NCBI GenBank assembly: GCA_944321845.1
Contig: CALUMT010000017.1
Span: forward strand, 1 to 64,000
DNA length: 64,000 nucleotides
Source: an uncultured Butyricimonas sp.
GTDB taxonomy: Bacteria; Bacteroidota; Bacteroidia; Bacteroidales; Marinifilaceae
Reading direction: 5' to 3'
Numbering within the stretch: position 1 is the first letter of the stretch; every line of letters starts with the position of its first letter. Positions 46,930-57,600 of this stretch are shown one piece after another. The position numbers were made by a program, and so were the translations under genes. Below the pieces are notes generated by a model that did no database searches, had not been told where the DNA came from, and saw only the letters and a program-made list of their open reading frames with translations.

Positions 46930-48057
46930 CTATTTTTCAACGAAACAACGTATCCGTTCTGCTATAAATTCCTGCATCTCCAAGGTCAACTCCGTGTGCA
47001 TCGGTAAGGAAAGAACTTCCTCGCTCAAACGTTCCGCAACCGGGAAGGTCCCTATCCCTTTCCCCTCCTGAATATAAGCCTTCTGCAGATGAAGTGGTAC
47101 CGGGTAATAAATCATTGATGGTATACCTTGCTCTGCCAAATAGGCCTTCAATGCATCTCGCCGGTGGTTCAATACCCGTATCGTGTACTGATGAAAGACA
47201 TGAGTACTGTTTTCTGTCCGTTTGGGCAAGATAATTCCCGCAACATCTTTCAATAATTCATCATATCGTGCCGCCGCTTGTTGCCGGGCTTCCGTATAGC
47301 GATCCAGATACTTCAGTTTCACGTTGAGTATTGCTGCCTGCAACGTGTCTAACCGGGAGTTACAACCAATAACATCATGGTGATATTTCACCCGTTGCCC
47401 ATGATTGGCAATCATACGTACTCTCTCCGCGAGAGCATCATCATCAACAAACAGCGCTCCCCCATCCCCATAGCATCCCAGATTCTTGGAGGGGAAAAAC
47501 GAAGTGGCCCCAATGGTACCCATACATCCTGCCCGACGCCTTGTCCCATCCGAAAAAGCATACGTGGCTCCTATGGCTTGAGCGGTATCCTCTACCACAA
47601 AAAGATGATTCCGGCGGGCTATCTCCAATAATGGCTCCATATCCGCGCATTGCCCGTAAAGATGTACAGGGGCAATTGCTCTTGTCCTGGGCGTTATTTT
47701 ATCTTCTATTTGATTAACATCTATCGTGAAATGATCCTCATCACAATCCACGAATACCGGAACCAGACGCAGCAAGGCGATCACCTCTGCCGTGGCCACA
47801 TACGTGTGAACCGGGACAATCACCTCATCCCCGGGTTTCAACCCTAATGCCATAAAAGCAATCTGCAGGGCATCTGTCCCGTTTCCGCAAGTAACCACAT
47901 GTTTTATCCCGTTGTACAAAGCCAAATTACGCGAAAACTCTTTTACTTGACTCCCGTTTATGAAAGCAGCAGAAGCCAGCACCTCTTGCATTGCCTCATT
48001 TATTTCCGACTGAATATGTAGATACTGCCCACGCAGATCAACCATCTCTATTTTCAT
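46930..48057 (-). CDS. DegT/DnrJ/EryC1/StrS sugar aminotransferase
   Basis: 375 residues, PLP-dependent fold I. VTCGNGTDALQIAFMALGLKPGDEVIVPVHTYVATAEVIAL is the N-terminal pocket; VVEDTAQAIGATY holds the PLP Asp; SFFPSKNLGCYGDGGALF carries the catalytic Lys. It aminates a keto-sugar nucleotide, and is most like WbpE/FdtB-type enzymes that make 3-amino sugars. The acetyltransferase upstream (gap 16 bp) would acetylate the product. No dehydrogenase or isomerase gene to make the keto-sugar is in the window. Confidence 0.92.
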   Translation of the reverse strand: MKIEMVDLRGQYLHIQSEINEAMQEVLASAAFINGSQVKEFSRNLALYNGIKHVVTCGNGTDALQIAFMALGLKPGDEVIVPVHTYVATAEVIALLRLVPVFVDCDEDHFTIDVNQIEDKITPRTRAIAPVHLYGQCADMEPLLEIARRNHLFVVEDTAQAIGATYAFSDGTRRRAGCMGTIGATSFFPSKNLGCYGDGGALFVDDDALAERVRMIANHGQRVKYHHDVIGCNSRLDTLQAAILNVKLKYLDRYTEARQQAAARYDELLKDVAGIILPKRTENSTHVFHQYTIRVLNHRRDALKAYLAEQGIPSMIYYPVPLHLQKAYIQEGKGIGTFPVAERLSEEVLSLPMHTELTLEMQEFIAERIRCFVEK

Positions 48058-48073
48058 GCCTAAAGGTATTAAA

Positions 48074-48652
48074 TCAATCGCTCACTTTTGTAACAACATC
48101 ATTTTCCAAATGATAACGTTGCCCGCTTTCCGGACAAACAGCATAACCGTCACTTCCAAATTCCAACCTATGCCCGTATTCACTCATCCAACCGATCTGA
48201 CGGGCAGGATTCCCCACCACCAACGCGTAAGCCGGCACCGTCCGGGTAACGACAGCTCCAGCCCCGATGAAGGCATATGCCCCAATATCATGGCCACACA
48301 CGATTGTCGCGTTCGCCCCAATAGTGACCCCCTTACCTACACGAGTCCGGGCATACTGGTGCTTGCGGTTTATTGCACTTCGAGGATTGGTTACATTGGT
48401 AAATACACAGGATGGCCCTAAAAAGACTTCGTCCTCACAAGTAACCCCCGTGTACACGGACACATTGTTCTGGACCTTCACTCCATTCCCGAGAACGACT
48501 TCCGGAGAGATTACCACGTTTTGCCCGATATTACAATTCTCTCCTATCCGGCAACCTGTCATAATATGGGAGAAATGCCATATTTTCGTGCCATCACCAA
48601 TAATACAATCATCATCAACGATAGCGGTCTCGTGTGCAAAATATTTTTTCAT
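48074..48652 (-). CDS. Left-handed beta-helix sugar N-acetyltransferase (WbpD/FdtC-like)
   Basis: 192 residues from the ATG at 48652. Hexapeptide repeats run from about 15 to 150 ([38 protein letters not shown], then [36 protein letters not shown]). The conserved [26 protein letters not shown] segment is typical of 3-N-acetyltransferases acting on UDP-2,3-diamino-uronates or dTDP-3-amino sugars. It is the first gene of the glycan operon, with a -7 box 21 bp upstream. Confidence 0.9.
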   Translation of the reverse strand: MKKYFAHETAIVDDDCIIGDGTKIWHFSHIMTGCRIGENCNIGQNVVISPEVVLGNGVKVQNNVSVYTGVTCEDEVFLGPSCVFTNVTNPRSAINRKHQYARTRVGKGVTIGANATIVCGHDIGAYAFIGAGAVVTRTVPAYALVVGNPARQIGWMSEYGHRLEFGSDGYAVCPESGQRYHLENDVVTKVSD

Positions 48653-48672
48653 ACGCAATTCATTTCTGAGAA

Positions 48673-48680
48673 CAAATATA
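48673..48680 (-). promoter_or_regulatory. -7 box of the glycan operon
   Basis: The minus strand reads TATATTTG then T, a full match to TAnnTTTG. It abuts the ppiD-like gene's terminator hairpin, so the operon start is directly behind a transcription stop. No -33 TTG is available because that position is in the hairpin. Confidence 0.5.
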
Positions 48681-48681
48681 T

Positions 48682-48717
48682 AAAAAAAGGACTTTCCACA
48701 GAGAAAGTCCTTTTATA
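48682..48717 (-). terminator. Terminator after the PpiD-like gene
   Basis: AAAGGACTTTC pairs with GAAAGTCCTTT around CACAGA, and on the minus strand a run of T follows. It lies 19 bp beyond the stop at 48736. Confidence 0.9.
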
Positions 48718-48735
48718 CTATACATGGGATACGAA

Positions 48736-50865
48736 TCAATAAAATTTATACCTTACGTCAACAACCCCTTCTTTCTTTTCCAAGGCCGGTAACAATTGAT
48801 AATTTACCCGGTTCAAATTCAATTGATTCATCTGCAATTTTGCTTCTTGAATTTGTTCTGCAGTTACTTCCGTCGTGTTCTTGGCATTAACCATAACCAC
48901 ATAAACACCTTGATTTCCAATAATTGGTTTAGAAATCTTATTCTCGTCCATCTTCATCACTTCCGCGATCACTTTCGGTTCGATACCGGCTCCCGGAATC
49001 TGCAATGAATTAAAGTTCAAATCCGTTGCATCCACAACCTCAGCACCAGCTTTTTGAGATACGGAAAGCAGACTTTCACTTCCTGCCATAGCGCCTTCCA
49101 ATTGTTTTGCCAGCACTTCACCTTTTTTCTGACGGATCAATTCACGTTGAACAAGCGTTTTAACTTCTGCAAGCGGAGCGATACCCTCTTCCTTGATATT
49201 CAATAAAACGGCAACTGTAAACTTATCTCCCGTTTCAAAGATCGGTGATTTATCTTTCGTGGTAAGCACGTATCCCGGCTCACTTGCCATGAAAGCTTCT
49301 CTTACGACCTCTCTACCGTTCGTAATACCGGAGATCGTTCTGTCATTCTTACTCAGGTTAGCCAAACGTTTGGTCTGATTGTATTTCGTCACAGCCTCAT
49401 TGAATTCTGCTTCGGTATTCACATCACTGGCAAACGTACGTGCATCGTTATAAATTTTGTTTATCGTCTGCTGAGAAGGCGTAATTTCTTTCGTGATGAC
49501 AGCCAAACGTACTTTTTCAACAGGTTTTGTCATATCCGTCACTTGTACGACATGGAAACCATATTGCGTGGCAACAACCTTCACCTCTTTTTTCTTAGCG
49601 AAGAAAACACTATCGCTGAAAGGTTGTATCATTTGAGCCTGCGTGAACCAACCCAAATCTCCTCCGTTAACTGCGGAATTCTGGTCAGCAGAATATTCTC
49701 TAGCCAAGGCTTCGAAATCTTTACCGTCACGAATAAGTTGAGCCAGACTATCAGCCAAAGCTTTTGAAGAAGCTATCGTTTCCTGAGTCGGGACAATCAA
49801 TATATGACGGGCTTTCACGGAATCAGGCAACATCTTGCGGTCTGCCACACGGGCGATGTTATAAGCATTTCCCTGCATATAAGGACCATATACTTCATCA
49901 TTCTTTTGAGTAAAAATAAATTCCTCTAAAGCATCGTTCTCCAACTCTCCTTTTTTGTAGTATACAGGCGCAACTTTTTGTTCTGATGAAAGATTTGCGA
50001 ATTCTACCGGATCCGTTGCTGCTGCAAACTCTCCCTTTAACGAATTTACCCAATCTTCCGTTTCCTGGATATCTTCAGCGGAAGCGGTGATGTCAAAGTT
50101 CACGTAAGCGATCTGACGAGATTCTTGTTGCTCGAACAGATACTGATGCTCATTGTAATATTTTTGAATCTCACTTGCACTCACACTTACAGCGGAATCA
50201 CTTATCGTGTTATAGCTTTTCATGATATAGCTTATATCCACGTTTGTTGCAGAACTTTCCAAATAGGCACGTGCCTGATCGTCCGTAACGTAAAGTCCTT
50301 TTCCCAAAAGATACATGTACTTCATCTGCAACTGAGAGGTCTTTATTTGTTCCTCCATGTTCAACCAGTATTCCCGTTGCGGTGTTCCTACCGGAGAATT
50401 GATCAAATACTTGATCGTTTCAATAGCCCGTTGCTTGTCAACCTGACCTGTTGTCGGATCTGCGAACAACTGCGCAATCTCTGGACTCATGTTATTACCT
50501 AACAACAAATCATACAACTCATCCCCGCTCAGTCCGATTCCAACCTCCTCATATTGATTGTTCAAAATAATTTCCGAGATAATCTGTTGCCACGTATTTT
50601 CCCGCACGGCAGCCTGTTGGTCATCCGTCAATCCCGTCAAACCGTTCATCTGCTTTATCATCTCCTCGTTCTTGGCTATCCGCTGCTGATACTCCTGAAT
50701 GCCGATCGACTTACCAGCAACTTCCCCAACCTTATTTCGAGAATTATTGATAAAACTTGCTCCTGAACTTAAAGCATCTCCTACAATAAAAGCTACTAAA
50801 GCTAAACCTATCACGATACTGACAAGTACTCCACCGCGATTTCTGATTTTTTGTAATGTTGCCAT
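48736..50865 (-). CDS. PpiD/SurA-type periplasmic peptidyl-prolyl isomerase
   Basis: 709 residues. One N-terminal membrane helix (GVLVSIVIGLALVAFIVGDAL) anchors it to the inner membrane. A SurA-N-like helical domain follows. A parvulin domain is at about 345-450 (VKARHILIVPTQETIASSKALADSL, LAREYSADQNSAVNGGDLGWF, YGFHVVQVTDM). A second, degenerate rotamase-like part lies further on. It should chaperone newly exported outer-membrane proteins. It has its own promoter and terminator. Confidence 0.92.
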   Translation of the reverse strand: MATLQKIRNRGGVLVSIVIGLALVAFIVGDALSSGASFINNSRNKVGEVAGKSIGIQEYQQRIAKNEEMIKQMNGLTGLTDDQQAAVRENTWQQIISEIILNNQYEEVGIGLSGDELYDLLLGNNMSPEIAQLFADPTTGQVDKQRAIETIKYLINSPVGTPQREYWLNMEEQIKTSQLQMKYMYLLGKGLYVTDDQARAYLESSATNVDISYIMKSYNTISDSAVSVSASEIQKYYNEHQYLFEQQESRQIAYVNFDITASAEDIQETEDWVNSLKGEFAAATDPVEFANLSSEQKVAPVYYKKGELENDALEEFIFTQKNDEVYGPYMQGNAYNIARVADRKMLPDSVKARHILIVPTQETIASSKALADSLAQLIRDGKDFEALAREYSADQNSAVNGGDLGWFTQAQMIQPFSDSVFFAKKKEVKVVATQYGFHVVQVTDMTKPVEKVRLAVITKEITPSQQTINKIYNDARTFASDVNTEAEFNEAVTKYNQTKRLANLSKNDRTISGITNGREVVREAFMASEPGYVLTTKDKSPIFETGDKFTVAVLLNIKEEGIAPLAEVKTLVQRELIRQKKGEVLAKQLEGAMAGSESLLSVSQKAGAEVVDATDLNFNSLQIPGAGIEPKVIAEVMKMDENKISKPIIGNQGVYVVMVNAKNTTEVTAEQIQEAKLQMNQLNLNRVNYQLLPALEKKEGVVDVRYKFY

Positions 50866-50919
50866 TTATATTAATATTTAACGTTTTTGTACATGAATAT
50901 TCCCGTTTTTTCGAGGGTA

Positions 50920-50950
50920 CGAATATATAAAATGCTTCTGTTATATGCAA
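50920..50950 (-). promoter_or_regulatory. Promoter of the PpiD-like gene
   Basis: On the minus strand TTG (50950-50948), 20 bp, TATATTCG (50927-50920), then T. It fits the consensus with TTCG for TTTG and lies in the gap after topA. Confidence 0.55.
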
Positions 50951-50966
50951 ATAATTTTAAATAACC

Positions 50967-53363
50967 TCATTTTTTCGTTTTTCTTTTCGCTTTTTCCGGC
51001 TCTGAAGTCTTTTTTTCTTTCTTTTTCTCCTTGGTTTCCGTAGCGGCTTTACCTGCTACTTTTTTAGTCGTTTTCTTTTTCGTATCGCCGCTTTTTTCGA
51101 TTATTTCCAAGCAGTTCTCCAGTGTCAACAATGTCGCATCCTGCCCCTTGGGTATTTTGTAGTTCACCTTGTTATAAGCGATGTAAGGACCGAATCGACC
51201 ATTCAACACCTGTATCCCGTTGTCAAATTCTTTGATTTTCCGGTTCCGCTCCATTTCCCGCTTCTCATCTATACGTTCAATTGCGGTTTCCAGCGTGATT
51301 GTTCCCGGATCATCAACACCCTTTTTCAAGGATACAAAAAGCTGGTCATGCTTGATATAAGGACCGAAACGGCCGATGGCCACGGTTACAGCCTTTCCCT
51401 CGTATTCTCCCAACTGACGGGGAAATTTAAACAAAGCCAACGCCTCTTCCAAGGTGATTGTTTCCATCAGCTGCCCCTTTTGCAATCCGGCATAACGTAT
51501 ATTTTCTCCATCTCCGATCTGCGCCACGGGACCGAAACGGCCGATACGCACGCTGACAGTCTCTCCGGTTTGAGGATCTTTACCCAGTTCCCGTTCTCCA
51601 GTATTGCGCTCTGACTCTTTCAAGGTTTTTTCCACGTTTGCATGGAACGGCTGGTAAAATGCACTGATCATACTTTGCCACTCTTCACTCCCTTCTGCCA
51701 CGAGGTCCAAAGCATCTTCCGCCTTCGCCGTGAAGTTATAATCCATGATATTCGTGAAATAGTTGGACAGGAAATCCGTCACCACCATCCCGATATCGGA
51801 AGGGAAAAGTTTCTTTTTCTCCGCACCGAATACCCGGGAAACTTTCGTCTCCAAGATCTTTTCTCCCTGCAGTTTTATCTGATCTATCTGACGTTCAACT
51901 CCATCCCGGCTTTCTTTCAGGATATATCCTCTATTTTGTATCGTGGTAATCGTCGGGGCGTACGTTGAAGGACGTCCTATTCCTAATGCCTCCATTTTTT
52001 TCACGAGACTGGCCTCCGTGTAACGGGGAGGATGAGTCGTGTATTGCTCCGTTGCCTCAATCAGACTACGCTGCAACACGTCTCCTTGATGAATGGATGG
52101 CAGAATGGCCAATTGCTCTTCTTCCTTTTCATCATCCTGCGACTCCATGTACACCTTCAGGAATCCGTCGAAAACAATAACCTCCCCGACAGCCTCAAAC
52201 GTATAGTCTTTACCGGCCACGGCGATGGTCACCGTAGTTTTCTCCAATTCAGCATCAGCCATTTGAGAAGCCAATGTCCGTTTACGGATTAATGTATATA
52301 ATTGTTGCTCGTTTCTATCTCCTTCAATCTTCTCCTTGTCCATATAGGTTGGACGGATGGCCTCGTGTGCCTCCTGTGCACCTTTGGTCTTCGTAGCGTA
52401 ATTTCTCGGCTTGGAGTACTTTTCTCCCAACGTATCGATAATTACGGCCTTGGCAGTCTTTATCGCCAACTGAGACAAGTTCACGGAGTCCGTTCTCATG
52501 TAAGTGATATGCCCGTGTTCATACAACTTCTGAGCGACTGACATCGTCTGCGAAACAGAGAGTCCCAACTTGCGCGAAGCCTCCTGCTGCAAGGTGGACG
52601 TCGTGAATGGCGGTGCCGGCTTACGGACACTGGGCTTGGTTTCCACGTCTCGGACAACAAATTCCGCCTGCTTGCAAAGTTCCATGAATGCCATCGTTTC
52701 CTCTTTCGTCCGGAAACGTTCTGAAAGTTCCGCCTTTAACGAAACGGCATTTCCTTCTTTGTCCTTACAAGTAAAGGTCCCTTGCACCCGGTAATACTTC
52801 TGCTCCTCGAAATGATTGATTTCCCGTTCCCGTTCCACGATCAATTTAACGGCAACGGATTGCACCCGTCCCGCGGAAAGAGACGGTTTCACCTTTTTCC
52901 AGAGCACGGGCGACACCTCGAATCCCACCAGACGATCCAATACCCGACGGGCCTGCTGGGCATCCACCAGATTTTTATCTATATCCCGGGGATGCTCTAT
53001 TGCATGCAAAATAGCATCTTTCGTGATTTCATGGAACACGATTCGCTTCGTGTTTTCCTTCTTTAAACCTAACACCTCAAACAAATGCCAGGCGATAGCC
53101 TCTCCCTCCCGGTCCTCATCGGAAGCCAACCACACGGTTTTAGCCTCTTTGGCCAATTGCTTCAATTCTTTGACAACGACTTTCTTATCGGGAGATATCT
53201 CATATTTAGGTTGAAAATTATGCGCTATATCTATCCCCAAATCTTTCTTCTCCAAATCCCGGATATGTCCAAAACTCGACTTCACGACATAGTCCGGCCC
53301 CAAAAAACGTTCTATGGTCTTGGCCTTGGCCGGGGACTCGACAATCACTAGGTTCTCAATCAT
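50967..53363 (-). CDS. topA: DNA topoisomerase I (type IA)
   Basis: 798 residues from the ATG at 53363 (MIENLVIVESPAKAKTIERF). Longer in-frame starts exist, but the furthest coincides with the predicted transcription start, so the short form is preferred. The TOPRIM domain has LVIVESPAKAKT and WLASDEDREGEAIAWHL; the catalytic Tyr is in HITYMRTDS near residue 288. The C-terminus has repeated FGP(Y/V) segments of the TOPRIM-C repeat type instead of Cys4 zinc ribbons, then a Lys-rich tail that probably binds DNA. It relaxes negative supercoils. Confidence 0.96.
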   Translation of the reverse strand: MIENLVIVESPAKAKTIERFLGPDYVVKSSFGHIRDLEKKDLGIDIAHNFQPKYEISPDKKVVVKELKQLAKEAKTVWLASDEDREGEAIAWHLFEVLGLKKENTKRIVFHEITKDAILHAIEHPRDIDKNLVDAQQARRVLDRLVGFEVSPVLWKKVKPSLSAGRVQSVAVKLIVEREREINHFEEQKYYRVQGTFTCKDKEGNAVSLKAELSERFRTKEETMAFMELCKQAEFVVRDVETKPSVRKPAPPFTTSTLQQEASRKLGLSVSQTMSVAQKLYEHGHITYMRTDSVNLSQLAIKTAKAVIIDTLGEKYSKPRNYATKTKGAQEAHEAIRPTYMDKEKIEGDRNEQQLYTLIRKRTLASQMADAELEKTTVTIAVAGKDYTFEAVGEVIVFDGFLKVYMESQDDEKEEEQLAILPSIHQGDVLQRSLIEATEQYTTHPPRYTEASLVKKMEALGIGRPSTYAPTITTIQNRGYILKESRDGVERQIDQIKLQGEKILETKVSRVFGAEKKKLFPSDIGMVVTDFLSNYFTNIMDYNFTAKAEDALDLVAEGSEEWQSMISAFYQPFHANVEKTLKESERNTGERELGKDPQTGETVSVRIGRFGPVAQIGDGENIRYAGLQKGQLMETITLEEALALFKFPRQLGEYEGKAVTVAIGRFGPYIKHDQLFVSLKKGVDDPGTITLETAIERIDEKREMERNRKIKEFDNGIQVLNGRFGPYIAYNKVNYKIPKGQDATLLTLENCLEIIEKSGDTKKKTTKKVAGKAATETKEKKKEKKTSEPEKAKRKTKK

Positions 53364-53428
53364 ATATTGATTCTTTTTTTCATGAGCTTCCATGGAAGCA
53401 ATTCTCTCTATTGTGTACAAATGCGGTG

Positions 53429-53436
53429 CAAACTTA
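53429..53436 (-). promoter_or_regulatory. -7 box of topA
   Basis: The minus strand reads TAAGTTTG then C, matching TAnnTTTGC. Transcription would begin near 53422, about 59 nt before the chosen ATG, which rules out the longest topA start. Confidence 0.6.
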
Positions 53437-53500
53437 CAGAAAAAATCGAAAACGGGAAATTTGTTCTACATTTATATGTTTCTTTATCTCCCTGAACATG

Positions 53501-53530
53501 AAAAAAGAGTGTCTCTCGGACACTCTTTAT
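53501..53530 (-). terminator. Terminator after lspA
   Basis: AAAGAGTGTC and GACACTCTTT form a stem around TCTCG; on the minus strand six T residues follow. It lies 8 bp past the lspA stop. Confidence 0.92.
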
Positions 53531-53537
53531 ATTTATC

Positions 53538-54161
53538 TTATGCCTTTTTGGTCGAGAAGAATTTCCGGTAAAAAAGCAGCAGAATAAGCACCCCTATCGT
53601 GATGTAGGAATCCGCTAGATTGAATACCGGACGGAAAAATACAAAGAAATCTCCCCCCCAAATGGGAATCCAATCCGGCAGGAAATCCTCGTAAATTGGG
53701 AAATAAAGCATATCAACTACCTTACCGTGCAGGAACGAGGAATACCCGCCTTCCGCCGGGAACAAGGTAGCCACCTGGGAATAACTGTCATTGAATATCA
53801 TCCCGTAGAACATACTGTCAATGATATTACCGATGGCTCCGCAGAATATCAAGGCGCAGGAGAACACGACTCCCGTCGGCGCCTTCTGCTTCAACAGATG
53901 GAGAATATACCACCCGATAAGCGTAACGGCCATTATCCGGAACAGACTCAACATGATTTTTCCCCACTCTCCGCCAAGCTCCATCCCGAAAGCCATACCA
54001 TTGTTCTCGATGAAATGAATCTTAAACCAATCTCCGATGACAGTAAACTCATCCCCGATCATCATATGCGTCTTTATCCAGATCTTCACGGCCTGGTCCA
54101 ACACAAGAAGCACAATGACAAACACTCCCAATTTCTTTTTAATGCTCATCCGCTTCGCCAT
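53538..54161 (-). CDS. lspA: Lipoprotein signal peptidase (signal peptidase II)
   Basis: 207 residues, long for the family because of an insert after the third helix (about 120-165), as in other Bacteroidota. Four membrane helices are seen. IENNGMAFGM, ALIFCGAIGNIIDSMFYG and FRPVFNLADSYITIG contain the conserved Asn and the two catalytic Asp residues. It cleaves prolipoproteins, many of which are encoded in this window. The ATG follows directly on the stop codon of the DksA-like gene. Confidence 0.95.
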   Translation of the reverse strand: MAKRMSIKKKLGVFVIVLLVLDQAVKIWIKTHMMIGDEFTVIGDWFKIHFIENNGMAFGMELGGEWGKIMLSLFRIMAVTLIGWYILHLLKQKAPTGVVFSCALIFCGAIGNIIDSMFYGMIFNDSYSQVATLFPAEGGYSSFLHGKVVDMLYFPIYEDFLPDWIPIWGGDFFVFFRPVFNLADSYITIGVLILLLFYRKFFSTKKA

Positions 54162-54542
54162 TTAAGATTCTTTCCCCATTTTAGCGTCTATGCTCAATGT
54201 GGCGTGAGGCACAGCACGCAAGCGTTCTTTCGAAATCAATTTTCCCGTCACCCGGCATATCCCGTAAGTCTTGTTTTCTATTCTGACTAAAGCAGCCTCC
54301 AGGTGGGCGATAAATTTAGCCTGACGTTGGGCCAACCGGCCGGCTTCCTCTTTCGAAAGCACGGATGCACCTTCTTCCAATACCTTAAAGGTAGGGCAGG
54401 TGTCTGCTATATCGTTTCCGTCGCTACCGGAGATCACGGCTTTCAGGTTCTCGTAATCTCTTTTCGCTTTCTCGAGTTTCTCAAGAATCAATTCCTTGAA
54501 TTCCTGCAACTCTTCATCCGAGTATCTCGTTTTTTCAGACAT
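54162..54542 (-). CDS. TraR/DksA-family regulator lacking zinc cysteines
   Basis: 126 residues. The N-terminal helical hairpin (about 8-85) is acidic and coiled-coil-like; the C-terminal part YGICRVTGKLISKERLRAVPHATLSID matches the DksA zinc-finger region, but only one of the four Cys remains (CRVT and HATL where CxxC is usual). This variant is common in Bacteroidota and resembles zinc-free DksA2. It probably binds RNA polymerase through the secondary channel. It lies between ileS and lspA in an evident operon. Confidence 0.88.
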   Translation of the reverse strand: MSEKTRYSDEELQEFKELILEKLEKAKRDYENLKAVISGSDGNDIADTCPTFKVLEEGASVLSKEEAGRLAQRQAKFIAHLEAALVRIENKTYGICRVTGKLISKERLRAVPHATLSIDAKMGKES

Positions 54543-54629
54543 AGTGGTAAAGTTTTTGTCGAAATTAATAAAAATCTTGCTTTATTCTATCGGCAACGGG
54601 CAGAATTTTCGTCCTGCCCGTCCCCGTAA

Positions 54630-57600
54630 TCATAACTTTTCTATCTTGATGAACGTACGCACATCATCGATCTCTATATCCTGAGACGTTCCCTCTACCT
54701 CATCCACCAAGTCCACACGTTCAGCCAACACTTGCGTCGCTATATAATCCTTGAAATGCTCAACCGCCTCGTTGATGGCCTCATGTTTCCCGATATAAAG
54801 GGCAATTTTGTCCGTCACGTTGAAATCACTGTCCTTGCGCAGGTTCTGAATCCGGTTTATCAATTCCCGGGTAATACCCTCCTCACGCAATTCCTTCGTG
54901 ATGTTGATGTCCAGGGCCACGGTCAACCGTCCCTCGTTGGCCACCAGCCAGCCCGGAATATCTTCCGACAGGATCTCCACGTCCTCCAATGTCAGATCAA
55001 TCTGCTCTTCATTAAGGGCAAGCGTGAATTTCCCCTGTTTCTCGAAATTATATATATCAGCCTGATTCATTTGGGCTACCAGGGCGGAAATCTGCTTCAT
55101 GTATTTACCGTACTTCGGTCCCAATGTCTTGAAATTCGGTTTGATTTTCTTCACCAGTACTCCGGCGGTATCCGTGATGTATTCCATTTCCTTCACGTTC
55201 ACTTCCGACAGGATGATACTCTTCACGGCATCCAGCTGAGCAGGCATTTCCTCGTCAAGAATCGGAATCAGCAACTTGCCCAGCGGCTGACGTACGCGGA
55301 TCTGCACTTTACGCCGCAATCCCAGTACCATAGACGAGATCTGCTGTGCCATATTCATCCGTTCCTCTAGCTGCTTGTCGATCATCGATTCGTTCACCTT
55401 CGGGAAATCCACCAGATGTACACTCCGGTCGTAACGGCCCGTTACCCGGTTCAGGTCCTTGAACAGACGGTCCATGTAGAACGGGGCAATCGGAGAAGCC
55501 AGAATGGCCACGGTCTCCAGGCAGGTGTACAACGTCTGGTAAGCCGACAATTTGTCCGTCGTCTGTTCTCCACCCCAGTAACGCTTGCGTGACAACCGTA
55601 CGTACCAGTTGGAGAGGTTCTCGATGACGAAATCCTGAATGGCCCGTCCTGCCCGGGTCGGCTCATATTTCTCGTAAGCCTCCGTCACTTCCTGGATCAA
55701 ACTGTTCAACAGCGACAATATCCAGCGGTCTATCTCCGGACGCTCGTTGAACGGTACATCCGGTTCCGCGTAGGAGAACTTGTCAATATTGGCATACAGG
55801 GCAAAGAACCCGTAAGTATTATATAACGTTCCGAAGAATTTACGTTTCACTTCCTCTACTCCGGCGATATCGAATTTGAGGTTATCCCACGGCTGCGAGT
55901 TGGTAATCATGTACCAGCGCAAGGGATCCGACCCGTGTTTCTCGATCGTATCGAAAGGATCCACGGCATTACCCAACCGCTTGGACATTTTGTTACCCTT
56001 GGCATCCAATACCAGTCCATTGGAAATGATATTCTTGAAGGCCACGGAATCAAATACCATCGTGGCGATGGCATGCAGCGTGAAGAACCATCCCCGGGTC
56101 TGGTCAACTCCCTCGGCAATGAAGTCTGCCGGGAAACGAGTCCCTTTCTCGATAGCCTCTTTATGCTCGAACGGATAGTGCAATTGGGCGTAAGGCATAG
56201 CGCCGGAATCAAACCACACGTCGATCAGATCCTTCTCCCGGTACATGGGCTGTCCCTTGGAGGAAACCAGTACGATGTTGTCCACGTACGGGCGGTGCAG
56301 ATCTATCCGGTCATAATTTTCCTTGGAATTATCATCCACCTTGAAATCCTTGTAAGGGTTCTCGGTCATCAATCCGGCCTGCATGGATTTCTCGATTTCC
56401 TCAACCAATTCCCGCACGGAACCGATACATTTCTTTTCGCTTCCGTCCTCCGTCATCCAGATCGGGAGCGGTGTACCCCAGTAACGGGAACGCGACAGGT
56501 TCCAGTCCACCAGATTCTCCAACCATTTACCGAAACGGCCTTCTCCCGTGCTGACCGGCTTCCAGTTAATTGTCTTGTTCAAGGCAATCATCCGGTCTTT
56601 CACCGCGGTTGTCTTGATAAACCAGGAATCCAACGGATAGTAAAGTACCGGCTTGTCCGTCCGCCAGCAATGCGGGTAATTATGTTCATGTTTCTCGACC
56701 TTGAATGCCTTGTTTTCTTTCTTCAGCATAATACTCAAGTCGATATCCAATGTCGGGTCATTTTCCGTCAGGTTCGGGTCATAGGCGTTTTTCACGAAAC
56801 GTCCCGCGTACTCGCTGTACAAGTTCACGTCAACATTATCCCGAACGAAAGCAGGATCAATATCCTCCAGGCGGAACAATCGTCCCTGCTTGTCCACCAT
56901 CGGCTGACGGTTGCCGTCTTTGTCCACCAGCAACATCGGGGCGATTCCGGCCATCTTGGCCACCCGGTCGTCATCCGCACCGAACGTCGGGGCAATATGC
57001 ACGATACCCGTACCGTCCTCCGTGCTCACGTAATCTCCCAGGATCACACGGAAAGCATCTCCGGCCGGTTTCATCCACGGCAGCAGCTGCTCGTAACGCA
57101 TGCCCTCCAGTTCCGTACCCTTGAATTCACCCACGATCTCGTAAGGGATTACCTTATCCCCTTCTTTATAATCAGCGAGAGCCATCCCCTCTGCTTTTTT
57201 ATTGAAATAGGCAGCAAAACGGTCTTTGGCCAACACGATTGTCTGCAGACGATACGTGTACGGGTTATAGGTCTTCACCACCAGGTACGTGATGCCCGGT
57301 CCAACGGCCAATGCCGTGTTGGAAGGCAACGTCCACGGGGTTGTCGTCCACGCCGTGAAATACACCTCATCATCATGAGCGAACAACGGTTCCGATTTTC
57401 CGTCTCTCACTACCTTGAACAAGGCCACACAAGTCGTGTCCTTCACGTCCCGGTAGCATCCCGGCTGGTTCAGCTCATGCGTGCTCAATCCCGTACCGGC
57501 TGCCGGTGAATACGGCTGTATGGTATATCCCTTGTACAGAAGTCCCTTCTCGAACAATTGTTTCAACAGGTACCACAAGGTCTCGATATAACGGTTATCA

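Noticed and set aside
55935-57509. A 524-codon open frame on the plus strand inside ileS
   Set aside because: It lies fully antisense to the well-supported IleRS gene, and its product has no signal, domain or composition typical of a protein.
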